Of a DNA stretch of 64,000 nt, positions 17,611 to 26,241 are shown piece after piece. Where the stretch lies: NCBI GenBank assembly GCA_019635755.1, contig JAHBYW010000005.1, positions 248,001 to 312,000 of the forward strand. Reading direction: 5' to 3'. Position numbers and translations under genes: made by a program. The stretch is from Rhizobiaceae bacterium. Lineage in GTDB: Bacteria; Pseudomonadota; Alphaproteobacteria; Rhizobiales; Rhizobiaceae. Each line of letters opens with the position of its first letter. Position 1 is the first letter of the stretch. The notes under the pieces are model-generated. The model searched no databases. It was not told where the DNA came from and saw only the letters and a program-made list of their open reading frames with translations.

Positions 17611-18087
17611 TCATCCGCGCACCGCCTCGACGATCTCGTCGATCGTCTCCGGATCGCTGACCCGCCCGATCACCTCGCCGTCCAGCATCGCCGACGGCGC
17701 GCAGGCGCACAGCCCGAGGCAGTAGACCGGCTCCAGCGTCACCGAGCCGTCCTTCGTCGTCTCGTGGAAGCCGATGCCGAGCAGCTGCTTGAGTTTCGCG
17801 GCGACCGCGTCCGAGCCCATCGACTGGCAGGCCTCCGCCTGGCAGAGCTTCAGCACGTGCCGTCCGGCCGGCTCCTTGCGATAGTCGTGATAGAAGGTGA
17901 CGACGCCGTGGACCTCGGCGTTGGAGATGTTCAGCGCCTGGGCGATGACCGGCAGGCTTTCGGCGGGGACATGGCCAAACTGGTGCTGAATCTCATGCAG
18001 GATGGGCAGCAGCGGGCCTTCCAGCCCGCGCAATTCGCTGATGATCTCCGCGGTGCGCGCCGCGATCTGGGTACCTGCCTGCTGCAT
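17611..18087 (-). CDS. fdsG: Formate dehydrogenase gamma subunit (NuoE-like, 2Fe-2S)
   Basis: 158-aa NuoE-type thioredoxin-like [2Fe-2S] protein. Ligands: LCQAEACQSMG (CxxxxC) and YCLGLCACAP (CxxxC), with the usual central HEIQHQFGHVP and VVTFYHDYR segments. I start it at ATG 18087, which has AGGGAAAGG about 9 bases upstream and gives the size usual for FdsG; the frame stays open to 18162 but those residues are not family-like. It is the first structural gene, downstream of the LysR gene on the same strand. Confidence 0.92.
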   Translation of the reverse strand: MQQAGTQIAARTAEIISELRGLEGPLLPILHEIQHQFGHVPAESLPVIAQALNISNAEVHGVVTFYHDYRKEPAGRHVLKLCQAEACQSMGSDAVAAKLKQLLGIGFHETTKDGSVTLEPVYCLGLCACAPSAMLDGEVIGRVSDPETIDEIVEAVRG

Positions 18088-18181
18088 GCGTGCAGACCTT
18101 TCCCTCGATTGGCCCGTTGGGCGCCAAGCGTCTATGAAACCAGAGAAATCAGGCGATTTCAATAAAGCCTAACCGTCGTTT

Positions 18182-18194
18182 GATAGAAACTATC
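18182..18194. promoter_or_regulatory. LysR-type operator candidate in the fds promoter region
   Basis: GATAG-AAA-CTATC is a perfect dyad in the 134-bp space between the LysR gene and fdsG. CTATC is repeated at once (CTATCTATC). LysR regulators of formate dehydrogenase bind T-rich dyads upstream of fdsG; the distance to fdsG (about 95 bp) fits an activator site. Confidence 0.6.
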
Positions 18195-18221
18195 TATCGA
18201 GCGAACGCGCCTGACCCTAAC

Positions 18222-19121
18222 TCAGCGCGTCGCGGCGAATGTGCCGGCGAGCGCCACCGCCTCGTCCAGAAGCGCCGCCACCAGCGGCGTGTGGGGATCT
18301 CGCTCGGCGGCCACCAGCCCGACGACATGGCTGGCGTCCGGCTCGACGATCGGAATGGCCCGGATCGGCTCCGAAAAGCCGAATGTTTCCGCGAGGTTGA
18401 GCGGCATGATCGAGGACCATTTGCCGGTCCTGATGTGGCTGAACAGCACGATCATGGAGTTGGATTCGAGCGTCGGCCGCACCCGCACGCCGGCCTCTGC
18501 GAGGTGCTGGTCGATGATGCGGCGGTTCTGCATGTCGGGGGTCAGGAGGCAGAGCGGCAGGCTGCTCACCTCCGCCCAGCTCACCGTCCGGCGGTCAGAC
18601 AGCGCGTTGCCGGCCGCGGTGATGAGTTGGTAGCGCTCCTCGTAGAGCGGCACGGAGGTGACGCGGCCGAGCGGCTCGTTGTCGAGGTAGGTGATGCCGA
18701 CGTCGACGTCGAAATTGCCGATCAGCGACAGCACTTCGATCGAGGTGCGCGACAGCACGGAGAAGGTGACGCCGGGGTGTTTCTCGCGGAACGGCGTGGT
18801 CAGGCGGGGCACCATGGCGAGCGCGGTGGGGATCGCCGCGATCTTCACATGGCCGGACAGGCCGTGCCGCGCCGCCTTCATCTCCTCCTTCATGGTGCGC
18901 GCGTCGCCGGTGATGCGGCGCGCCCAGTCGAGCACGCGCTCGCCTTCCGGCGTCAGCCCCTGGTAGCGCGAGCCGCGCTGCACCAGCATGACCCCCAGTT
19001 CGCCCTCCAGTTGCTTGATCGCGGCCGAGAGCGTGGGCTGGGTGACGCCGAGCTCTTCCGCCGCCTTGCCGAAATGCTGGGCGCGGGCGAGCGCGATGAA
19101 GGATTCGAGCTTGTCGAGCAT
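18222..19121 (-). CDS. LysR-family transcriptional regulator, probable regulator of fds operon
   Basis: 299-aa LysR protein. N-terminal winged HTH: FIALARAQHFGKAAEELGVTQPTLSAAIKQLEGELG (about residues 7-42), then the effector-binding domain (VKIAAIPTALAMVP from about 92). I start at ATG 19121 (MLDKLESF); ATG 19133 is an equal alternative. It lies upstream of fdsG on the same strand rather than divergently, an arrangement seen with formate-dehydrogenase-linked LysR proteins, and is expected to activate the operon in response to formate or a related signal (inference). Confidence 0.85.
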   Translation of the reverse strand: MLDKLESFIALARAQHFGKAAEELGVTQPTLSAAIKQLEGELGVMLVQRGSRYQGLTPEGERVLDWARRITGDARTMKEEMKAARHGLSGHVKIAAIPTALAMVPRLTTPFREKHPGVTFSVLSRTSIEVLSLIGNFDVDVGITYLDNEPLGRVTSVPLYEERYQLITAAGNALSDRRTVSWAEVSSLPLCLLTPDMQNRRIIDQHLAEAGVRVRPTLESNSMIVLFSHIRTGKWSSIMPLNLAETFGFSEPIRAIPIVEPDASHVVGLVAAERDPHTPLVAALLDEAVALAGTFAATR

Positions 19122-19254
19122 CGCCGCGAGCATAGGCTGCGCCGCGCCCGCCAGCCAGAGGCCGGCCGCAGCACGAGTTGATGCCGGACCCAATTGCGGT
19201 CAAATTCCTGGCGATAGTGAGCGCGGACGGCGAGCGGGTGGGCAGGCAAGTCTC

Positions 19255-21525
19255 GTGAAACGGCTGATCCTCAGCTTTGCGGCTGCGGCCTTGTCTTGGG
19301 CGTCCGCCGCAGCGCCGGCGGCGGCTGCTGCCGTGGGCGATACCTTTCCGAAGGAGGTGCGGCTCTACCATGAGCTGGTGATGCAGCGCGTTCCGGGGCT
19401 TGTCCGGCCGCTGATCGCCGACGGCCCCTATGAGGAGAAGGCCGCCTCCTGCACGTCCGACACCGCTGGACGGACCCATGCCGTACTCATCGGCGGCGAC
19501 GACATCGGCGTGCCCGGTTTCCGCAAGCTCGAGGGACCGGCGAACGACCTGACGCTGATTTCGCAGGTGTTGCGCGACAGGGGCGTTGCCGCCGACGCCA
19601 TCCACGTGCTCTCCGGATGGGACGCCACGCGCGCCTCGATCTCGGCCGCGTTCCACAAGGTGCTGGCGGACCTGTCCTGCAACGACCGCGTGATCGTGCA
19701 CGTGTCCGCACCGTCGACCGAGACGCGCGGGTTCCTCGTCGCGATGATCGCAGCCGGCAAGAAAACGCTGACGGCGGAGGACGCCGCGCTCGTCGACGGC
19801 AAGAAGACCGAAACGTTCCTGAGCCGCCTGAGCTACGCGGTTCCGACCGCGAGCGATCTGGAGACGAAAGGGCGAACCTATGTGGAGCAGCTGGCGGGAT
19901 TGAAGATCGGGATCGGCGACGACCTTGCGATCCTGCTGAACAGCGACGATCCGGAGCGCTACGAGGTGATCCTGGGGAGCGACGTTTCGGACTTCATGGT
20001 CGCGGTGCGCAATCGCGGCGCGCACGCCGTTGCCGTGCTCGACGTCCTGCACGCGTCGCAGGCCGGAATCGAGGACAAGCAGCGCGCGGCCGGCGACGAC
20101 ACCGTCTGGACCTACCAGTTCGACACCGGATCGCTGAACGTGTGGAACAAGCCGGTGATCGCCGCCACCCGCGGCGACTTCGCGGTGCTCTACGCGTCGG
20201 AATCGAACGAGGTCACCATCGAGCTGAAGCTGCCGAAGGGCGCGCCCGACGCCAAGATGTACGGCCTGTTCAGCTTCGCGGTGGCCGGCGGGATCCTGGA
20301 AACGCCGGCGGCGTCGCCGCGCACGCTGGGCGCGGCGATCGACAAATTCTACCGCGAGGGCAATCGTGTCCGCTACCACCCGCGCATCGAAGCCTCCAAC
20401 CCGGACCTGGTGATCGTCGCCGAGGCGGCGCCGCCGGCCGACGACCCGATCAAGATCATCTCGCCCGCCCCGCAGCGCGGTGCGGCCGTCATGGAGAGGA
20501 CGGAGGTCGAGATCGAGGGTCTGGTCGAGTGGCCGGCCCGGCTGCTGGGCGTCTTCGTCAACGATTCCGACGCGGCCATCGAGCCCGGCGGACGGTTCCG
20601 CCACACGGTGACCCTGAAGACCGGCCTGAACGTTGTCAACGTGCGCGCCGTCACCGCCGACAACCGCATGCATCAGCGCCGGATCGAGCTTCTCTTCGAG
20701 GGCGATCGCCAGGCGCTGGTCGGCGACGGCCGCCGCTTCGCCGTGGTCATCGCCAACCAGACCTATGGCGGCGCAACCGGGATGCCGAACCTCACCACGC
20801 CCTTCGCCGACGCGGACGCGCTGGCGGCGGTGCTGCAGCGCGACTACGGCTTCACCACCGAGCTTGCGCTCGACGGCGGCAGGGCGCTGTCGCTCGCGCT
20901 GCGCGACCCGTCGAAGCGCGACATCGAATTCGCCCTGCACCAGCTCGGCAAGGTTGCCGGCTCGAAGGACACGGTGCTGATCTTCTACGCCGGCCACGGC
21001 GTGTTCGAGCCGGTCACCTCCATCGCCTACTGGGTGCCGAGCGACGCGGAGCGCGGCTTCGAGCCGAGCTATCTGTCCGCTGCCGACATCTCCGCGGCGA
21101 TCCAGCGCATGCAGGCCGGCAAGGTGATCCTGATCTCCGACTCCTGCTATTCCGGAGCGTTGCTGAGGGGCGCAGACGGCAGTCAGGCCGACACGATTCC
21201 CGAGCAGGATCGAATCGAGGCGTTGCTGAAGCTGCAGGCCAGCCGCTCGCGCATCGTCATCAGCTCCGGCAACAACGAGCCGGTGGCCGACCAGGGCGGC
21301 GGCGGGCACTCCGTCTTCGCGCGCGCCCTGCTGACCGGGCTGGAGAAGATGGACCACGACGCGTTTTCCGCGCGCGAGCTGTTCGACCGCTTCATCCTGC
21401 AGCAGGTGGCGGCGAATTCGGACCAGGAACCGCAGTTCCGTCCGCTGGAGAAGGTCGGCCACGAGGGCGGGGATTTCGTCTTCGTGCGGAGCCCGCCGGG
21501 GGCGGAGAGCGCCGCGGCGCCTTAG
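19255..21525 (+). CDS. Exported protein with an inactive plus an intact caspase (peptidase C14) domain
   Basis: 756-aa protein. GTG start 19255 leads a signal peptide (VKRLILSFAAAALSWASAAAPAAAAA, about residues 1-26), so it acts in the periplasm or outside. Residues 74-270 form a caspase-like domain (THAVLIGGDDIG, LEGPANDL) whose catalytic His motif reads SAPS at 151-154 instead of SGHG, and whose Cys motif reads DVLHAS at 263-268: both catalytic residues are lost. A beta-rich linker follows (about 420-480). The second domain (about 490-740) is intact: FAVVIANQTYGG, His581 in FYAGHG and Cys631 in SDSCYSG. Family members are caspase/metacaspase-like Arg/Lys-directed or Asp-directed peptidases; specificity is unknown. 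Monocistronic, divergent from LysR. Confidence 0.85.
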   Translation: MKRLILSFAAAALSWASAAAPAAAAAVGDTFPKEVRLYHELVMQRVPGLVRPLIADGPYEEKAASCTSDTAGRTHAVLIGGDDIGVPGFRKLEGPANDLTLISQVLRDRGVAADAIHVLSGWDATRASISAAFHKVLADLSCNDRVIVHVSAPSTETRGFLVAMIAAGKKTLTAEDAALVDGKKTETFLSRLSYAVPTASDLETKGRTYVEQLAGLKIGIGDDLAILLNSDDPERYEVILGSDVSDFMVAVRNRGAHAVAVLDVLHASQAGIEDKQRAAGDDTVWTYQFDTGSLNVWNKPVIAATRGDFAVLYASESNEVTIELKLPKGAPDAKMYGLFSFAVAGGILETPAASPRTLGAAIDKFYREGNRVRYHPRIEASNPDLVIVAEAAPPADDPIKIISPAPQRGAAVMERTEVEIEGLVEWPARLLGVFVNDSDAAIEPGGRFRHTVTLKTGLNVVNVRAVTADNRMHQRRIELLFEGDRQALVGDGRRFAVVIANQTYGGATGMPNLTTPFADADALAAVLQRDYGFTTELALDGGRALSLALRDPSKRDIEFALHQLGKVAGSKDTVLIFYAGHGVFEPVTSIAYWVPSDAERGFEPSYLSAADISAAIQRMQAGKVILISDSCYSGALLRGADGSQADTIPEQDRIEALLKLQASRSRIVISSGNNEPVADQGGGGHSVFARALLTGLEKMDHDAFSARELFDRFILQQVAANSDQEPQFRPLEKVGHEGGDFVFVRSPPGAESAAAP

Positions 21526-21594
21526 AGCATCCCCAGCTTTCGGTGTCCGGCCGGTTTCCCAGAGCATTGCCGGGCGCTATGTGCTGCATCCTGC

Positions 21595-21697
21595 TAGAGC
21601 AATTCTGCTTCCACTGGAATCGCTGAATTGCTCTATCTCTTTGATTTTGACGCAATTCCGGACGCAAGACCGCTGCGCACTTTTGCTGGAATTGCTC
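21595..21697. repeat. Rhizobial intergenic repeat with GAATTGCTCT ends
   Basis: TAGAGCAATTC (21595-21605) is a perfect inverted match to 21625-21635, and a third copy, GGAATTGCTC, ends at 21697. Between them is TTTGACGCAATTCCGGACG followed by CCGCTGCGCACTTTTGCTGG. This combination is a very common intergenic element in Rhizobiales genomes. It fills most of the 194-bp gap between the caspase gene and the DUF47 gene. Confidence 0.8.
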
Positions 21698-21719
21698 CAA
21701 GTCGGCAAAGGATCGTGCC

Positions 21720-22367
21720 ATGCTCGGCTGGTTTCGTGCGCTTCTGCCCCGCGAGGACAAGTTCTTCGACCTGTTCGAGCGCCATTCACGCATCCTCGTC
21801 GCAGGCGCCGAGGCTCTGCAGAAGCTCCTGGCCGGCGGCGAGGGCGTCAAGCGCCACTGCGACGAGATCGTCCAGCTCGAGGACCAAGCCGACGCGATCA
21901 CCCGTGACGTGCTGCTGGCGGTGCGCAAGAGCTTCATCACGCCGTTCGACCGGGGCGACATCAAGGACCTGATCCAGTCGATGGATGACGCCATCGACAT
22001 GATGCACAAGCTGGTAAAGACGGTGATCCTCTTCGAGAAGACCGATTTCGACCCGCTGATGCAGGAAATGGGGACGATCATCGTCGAGGCGGCGAAGCTG
22101 ACGGCCGAGGCCGTTCCGCTGCTGGACAAGGTGGCCGCCAACCTCGTGCGGCTGGGCCAGATCGCCGAGGAGATCACGCGGATCGAAGAGCGTGCCGACC
22201 ACCTCCACGACGCCGGCCTGAAGGATCTGTTCAAGCGGCATGCCGCCAAGGGCGACGCGATGGCCTACATCGTCGGCAGCGAGCTCTATGGCCAGCTCGA
22301 GAAGGTCGTCGACCGGTTCGAGGACGTGGCCAACGAGATCAGCGGCATCGTCATCGAGAACGTCTGA
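21720..22367 (+). CDS. DUF47 (PhoU-like) phosphate transport regulator
   Basis: 215-aa all-helical cytoplasmic protein of the DUF47/PhoU-like family, beginning MLGWFRALLPREDKFFDLFERH. Conserved pieces: VKRHCDEIVQLEDQADAITRDVL, FITPFDRGDIKDLIQSMDDAIDMMHK and the C-terminal ERVADRFEDVANEISGIVIE-like end. Encoded 3 bp upstream of a Pit transporter, the classical DUF47-pit pair in which it is thought to modulate phosphate uptake. Confidence 0.92.
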   Translation: MLGWFRALLPREDKFFDLFERHSRILVAGAEALQKLLAGGEGVKRHCDEIVQLEDQADAITRDVLLAVRKSFITPFDRGDIKDLIQSMDDAIDMMHKLVKTVILFEKTDFDPLMQEMGTIIVEAAKLTAEAVPLLDKVAANLVRLGQIAEEITRIEERADHLHDAGLKDLFKRHAAKGDAMAYIVGSELYGQLEKVVDRFEDVANEISGIVIENV

Positions 22368-22370
22368 GCG

Positions 22371-23375
22371 ATGGACGCCACACTCGCCTTTCCGCTGCTG
22401 ATCGGCCTGATCGGCATCGCGCTGTTCTTCGACTTCCTCAACGGGCTGCACGACGCGGCGAATTCGATTGCGACGATCGTGGCGACGCGGGTGCTCCGGC
22501 CGCAATACGCGGTGTTCTGGGCCGCCTTCTTCAACTTCATCGCCTTCCTGTTCTTCGGCCTCCATGTGGCGGAGACGATCGGCCGCGGCATCGTCAGCGC
22601 CGATATCGTGACGCCAGGGGTGATCTTCGCAGCGCTGATCGGCGCGATCTCGTGGAACATCATCACCTGGCACTACGGCATTCCGTCGTCGAGCTCGCAC
22701 GCGCTGATCGGCGGGCTGCTGGGCGCCGCCGTCGCCAAGGCGGGCAGCGTCGCCATCGTCTGGGCCGGCGTGCTGAAGACGGTGGGCGCCATCTTCCTCT
22801 CGCCGCTGACCGGTTTCGTGCTGGCGCTGGTCCTGGTGCTCAGCGTCTCCTGGATCTTCGTCCGCGCGACGCCCTTCGCCGTCGATAGCACGTTCCGCAC
22901 GCTGCAATTCGTCTCGGCCTCGGCCTATTCGCTCGGCCACGGCGGCAACGACGCCCAGAAGACGATGGGCATCATCGCCGTGCTGCTCTATTCGCAGGGC
23001 TATCTCGGCGGCGAGTTCCACGTGCCGTTCTGGGTGGTTATCACCTGCCAGTTCATGCTGGCCTTCGGAACGCTGTTCGGCGGCTGGCGGATCGTCCACA
23101 CGATGGGGTCGCGAATAACGCGGCTGAACCCGATGCAAGGCTTCTGCGCCGAGACCGGCGGCGCCATCACGCTGTTCGCGGCGACCTGGATGGGCATTCC
23201 CGTCTCCACGACGCACACGATCACCGGCGCCATCGTCGGCGTCGGCGCGGCGCGGCGCGTTGCCGCGGTCCGCTGGGGCATCGCGGGTTCGATCGTCATC
23301 GCCTGGTTCATCACCATGCCCGCCACCGCCCTCATCGCGGCCGCCGTCTACTGGGTGACGAGCCTGGTCGGCTGA
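22371..23375 (+). CDS. pit: Low-affinity inorganic phosphate transporter (Pit family)
   Basis: 334-aa inner-membrane phosphate/metal cotransporter. The two inverted PD001131 signatures are seen as NGLHDAANSIATIVATRVL (about residues 24-42) and GHGGNDAQKTMGIIAVLL (about 186-203). About ten membrane spans; the central hydrophilic loop is short. Starts 3 bp after the DUF47 stop, so the two are one transcription unit. Confidence 0.93.
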   Translation: MDATLAFPLLIGLIGIALFFDFLNGLHDAANSIATIVATRVLRPQYAVFWAAFFNFIAFLFFGLHVAETIGRGIVSADIVTPGVIFAALIGAISWNIITWHYGIPSSSSHALIGGLLGAAVAKAGSVAIVWAGVLKTVGAIFLSPLTGFVLALVLVLSVSWIFVRATPFAVDSTFRTLQFVSASAYSLGHGGNDAQKTMGIIAVLLYSQGYLGGEFHVPFWVVITCQFMLAFGTLFGGWRIVHTMGSRITRLNPMQGFCAETGGAITLFAATWMGIPVSTTHTITGAIVGVGAARRVAAVRWGIAGSIVIAWFITMPATALIAAAVYWVTSLVG

Positions 23376-23475
23376 GGCTGCCGGAGCGGTGGCGGGGTCC
23401 CCTGGAGCGCACCCGCGCCCGCTTGGTTCGGGCGCCGACTTGCACTATCTCCATGCCGAACGATTGCGGGACCGC

Positions 23476-24684
23476 ATGATGGCCGTCACCAAGGAAACCG
23501 TCCTCGAGAAGCTGCGGACCGTGCAGGGTCCGGACTTCGAGGGCAACCTCGTCGACCTGGGTCTGGTGTCGGAGATCTTCATCGCCGACGGCAAGGTGTT
23601 CTTCTCGATCACCGTTCCGGCCGCGCGGGCGCAGGAGCTGGAGCCGCTCCGCGCCGCCGCGGAGCGCGCCGTGAAGAGCATCCCCGGAGTCGCCGGCGCG
23701 GTCGTCGCGCTGACCGCGGAGAAGAAGGGCGGAGGCATGGCGGCCGCGCCGGCTTCGGCGCCGCGGCCGGCCGCGCCGCGCCCGGCATCCGCCGCCCCGG
23801 CCCGTCACGGACACGCGCCTGCCGGCAATCCGGGAGGCCCGACGGCCGGCCACACCCCGGGCCACACCCCGGGCAAGCGCGGGGTCCCGGGCATCGCGTC
23901 GATCATCGCGGTGGCGTCGGGCAAGGGCGGGGTGGGCAAGTCGACGACGGCCGTCAACATCGCGCTCGCCCTCAAGGCCGAAGGCATGCGCGTCGGCATC
24001 CTCGACGCCGACATCTACGGCCCGTCGATGCCGCGTCTGCTGGGCGTGGGCGGCAAGCCGCAGACGGTGGACGGCCGCATCCTGAAGCCGCTCGAGAATT
24101 ACGGGCTGAAGGTCATGTCGATGGGCTTCCTCGTCGAGGAGGACACGCCGATGATCTGGCGCGGCCCGATGGTGATGTCGGCGCTGACGCAGATGCTGCG
24201 CGAAGTCGAGTGGGGCGACCTCGACGTGCTGGTCGTCGACATGCCGCCCGGCACCGGCGACGCGCAGCTGACGATGGCGCAGCAGGTGCCGCTGGCCGGC
24301 GCGGTGATCGTATCGACGCCGCAGGACCTGGCGCTGATCGATGCGCGCAAGGGGCTGAACATGTTCAGGAAGGTCGACGTGCCCTTGCTCGGCATCGTCG
24401 AGAACATGAGCTACTTCGTGGCCCCGGACACCGGCAAGCGCTACGACATCTTCGGCCACGGCGGCGCGCGCCGCGAGGCGGAGCGGCTGGGCGTGCCGTT
24501 CCTGGGCGAGGTGCCGCTCGAGATGACGATCCGCGAAATGTCGGATTCGGGCGCGCCGGTCGTGGTCTCCCAGCCGGACGGCGTCGGCGCCAAGGCCTAT
24601 CGCGCGATCGCCCACGCGATCGCCCATCGGCTCGCGGAAACGCGTGCGGCCGCGTCCGCCGCCCCGGCGATCGTCTTCGAATAG
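23476..24684 (+). CDS. mrp: Mrp/NBP35-family P-loop ATPase, iron-sulfur carrier-like
   Basis: 402-aa cytoplasmic protein (ATG 23476, second ATG at 23479). Residues 1-80 are a MIP18/DUF59 domain (VLEKLRTVQGPDFEGNLVDLGLV); residues about 85-135 are a Pro/Ala/His-rich linker with a direct repeat GHTPGHTPG; then the ATPase: deviant Walker A SGKGGVGKST, Walker B DVLVVDMPPGTGD and ENMSYF. The Cys pair (CxxC) that bridges a cluster in ApbC/NBP35 is replaced by APDT in YFVAPDTGKRYDIFG, so a simple Fe-S scaffold role is uncertain. Related to Fe-S loading factors; substrate unknown. Confidence 0.88.
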   Translation: MMAVTKETVLEKLRTVQGPDFEGNLVDLGLVSEIFIADGKVFFSITVPAARAQELEPLRAAAERAVKSIPGVAGAVVALTAEKKGGGMAAAPASAPRPAAPRPASAAPARHGHAPAGNPGGPTAGHTPGHTPGKRGVPGIASIIAVASGKGGVGKSTTAVNIALALKAEGMRVGILDADIYGPSMPRLLGVGGKPQTVDGRILKPLENYGLKVMSMGFLVEEDTPMIWRGPMVMSALTQMLREVEWGDLDVLVVDMPPGTGDAQLTMAQQVPLAGAVIVSTPQDLALIDARKGLNMFRKVDVPLLGIVENMSYFVAPDTGKRYDIFGHGGARREAERLGVPFLGEVPLEMTIREMSDSGAPVVVSQPDGVGAKAYRAIAHAIAHRLAETRAAASAAPAIVFE

Positions 24685-24769
24685 GCGAACCCGCGGCGTC
24701 GGGCGTGGGGATTTGCGCCGGGAGCGGCGCCTGCGCATAGTGCAGGCGGTTTTCCAAGCGCGGGCCGCC

Positions 24770-25561
24770 ATGACCGAGACACCCCTTCTGCACGAACGAC
24801 GCGACGGCTATCACCTGCTGACGCTCAACCGGCCGCAGCGGCTGAACGCCTTCACGCCGGCGCTGCACGCGGCGCTTCGTGCCGCACTGGACGAATGCGA
24901 ACGCGACGCCGGCTGCCGCGCCATCATTATCACCGGCGCCGGCCGCGCCTTCTCGGCCGGGCAGGACCTCGCCGACCGTGACCCGACGATCTCCGGCGAC
25001 CGGCCCGATCTCGGGCTGACGCTGGAGACCTATTACAACCCGCTGATCCTGAAGCTGCGCGAACTGCCGAAGCCGGTGATCGTGGCCGTCAACGGCATCG
25101 CGGCAGGCGCCGGGGCCAACATCGCGCTGTCGGGCGACATCGTCATCGCGGCGAAATCCGCCAGCTTCATCCAGGCCTTCGCGAAGATCGCGCTGATTCC
25201 CGATGCCGGCGGCACATGGTGGCTGACGCGCCATCTCGGCGAGGCGCGCGCCAAGGCGCTGGCGCTGACCGCCCATCCCCTGCCGGCCGAGCGGGCCGCC
25301 GACTGGGGCCTGATCTGGAAGGCGGTCGACGACGACCGGCTGATGGCGGAGGCGACGGCTCTCGCCGAACAGTTCGCCCGCGGGCCCACGCATGCCTTTG
25401 CGCTCACCAAGAAGGCGATCCACGCCGCGTCTGCCAATGCGCTGGAGGCGCAGCTCCGGGTGGAACGGGAGCTGCAGCGCGAGGCGGGGTTCCAGGGCGA
25501 CTTCAAGGAGGGCGTTGCCGCGTTCCTTGAGAAGCGCCCGGCGAGGTTCCGGGGAGACTAG
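24770..25561 (+). CDS. Enoyl-CoA hydratase/isomerase, PaaG-like
   Basis: 263-aa crotonase-fold enzyme. CoA/oxyanion segments: AGRAFSAGQDLADRD (about residues 56-70) and NGIAAGAGANIALSGDIVIA (about 105-124). The active-site loop IPDAGGTWWLTRHLGEARA (about 141-159) has Asp where classical hydratases have Glu, as in PaaG ring-epoxide isomerase. No other paa gene is nearby, so the true substrate is open. Convergent with the DUF2442 gene, sharing 4 bp. Confidence 0.85.
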   Translation: MTETPLLHERRDGYHLLTLNRPQRLNAFTPALHAALRAALDECERDAGCRAIIITGAGRAFSAGQDLADRDPTISGDRPDLGLTLETYYNPLILKLRELPKPVIVAVNGIAAGAGANIALSGDIVIAAKSASFIQAFAKIALIPDAGGTWWLTRHLGEARAKALALTAHPLPAERAADWGLIWKAVDDDRLMAEATALAEQFARGPTHAFALTKKAIHAASANALEAQLRVERELQREAGFQGDFKEGVAAFLEKRPARFRGD

Positions 25562-26025
25562 CCGCCTTGCCGTTCGACGAGGTATTGCGTTGCGAGCGCG
25601 ATATGACGCGGGATCGGCTTGTCCTTCCGGTACTGGGCGACCAGCCTGCGCGACACCTCGAGCTGGGCGGCCATCCCGTCGAGGCTGAGGCCGAGGACAT
25701 CCATCGCCTGCCGAAACGACGCGTTGTCGAATTGAACCGAGGGCAAGCGGTCGAGCCAAACGGCGGAGAAGTCCAGATTCTCGTCCCACTGGATGGCGTT
25801 GCCGTATTCGCTGACGCGCAGGGTGCGAAAAAGCCGGTCGTCGTTGCGCAGGGAGATGTAGGCGCGCCGGCTAGCCAGCGCCGGCGCGAGGTCGACAACC
25901 TTGGTTTCGCCTGAACTCCACATCAGCCGAACCAGCCGGTCTGACAGTGGGGTGGCCTTCTTCAGGCGAGGAAGGGGTGCCCCGACCTCGATGATCTCAT
26001 TGCCGGTTGAGACGGGTCCATTCAT
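25558..26025 (-). CDS. DUF2442 protein with C-terminal helix-turn-helix
   Basis: 155-aa protein. Residues about 20-90 match DUF2442 (LVRLMWSSGETKVVDLAPALASRRAYISLR ... WDENLDFSAVWL). Residues about 100-150 look like an XRE-type HTH (FRQAMDVLGLSLDGMAAQLEVSRRLVAQYRKDKPIPRHI). The start ATG at 26025 overlaps the end of the DUF4160 gene by 29 bp. DUF4160-DUF2442 pairs occur widely as a two-gene unit and have been suggested to be toxin-antitoxin-like; the HTH makes this protein the likely autoregulator. Confidence 0.78.
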   Translation of the reverse strand: MNGPVSTGNEIIEVGAPLPRLKKATPLSDRLVRLMWSSGETKVVDLAPALASRRAYISLRNDDRLFRTLRVSEYGNAIQWDENLDFSAVWLDRLPSVQFDNASFRQAMDVLGLSLDGMAAQLEVSRRLVAQYRKDKPIPRHIALATQYLVERQGG

Positions 26026-26227
26026 GTTCCAACAAAGTCCTGTTCTCAGCCGCCCAAGCGCGTGCTGCATCCAGACTGCGCCGATCAATCCTGCCAACCA
26101 GCACGCTCAGATCCGAGATAAGAACCAGCGCTTCATGATCCGGGGTCGTCACATGGAAATGGGGAGGATTGTGGTCGTCCGCGAAAATCTGGATCAAGAT
26201 CCTTCCAAGACGGGCAATCGTGGGCAC
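25997..26227 (-). CDS. DUF4160 protein
   Basis: 76-aa protein starting MPTIARLGRILIQIFADDHNPPHFHV, the DUF4160 signature (MPTI...I.....D..PPHFHV), ending ENRTLLEHEWTRLNRQ. First gene of a two-gene unit with the DUF2442-HTH gene. Activity unknown; it could be a toxin or a small RNA/metal-binding protein. Transcription probably starts at the promoter at 26242-26270. Confidence 0.82.
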   Translation of the reverse strand: MPTIARLGRILIQIFADDHNPPHFHVTTPDHEALVLISDLSVLVGRIDRRSLDAARAWAAENRTLLEHEWTRLNRQ

Positions 26228-26241
26228 AGCGACGTATCCTC

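Noticed and set aside
18595-21567. Very long minus-strand frame of 990 codons opposite the caspase gene
   Set aside because: Low-complexity Arg/Gly/Asp-rich translation typical of the antisense of a GC-rich gene; the plus-strand protein has clear domains and a signal peptide.
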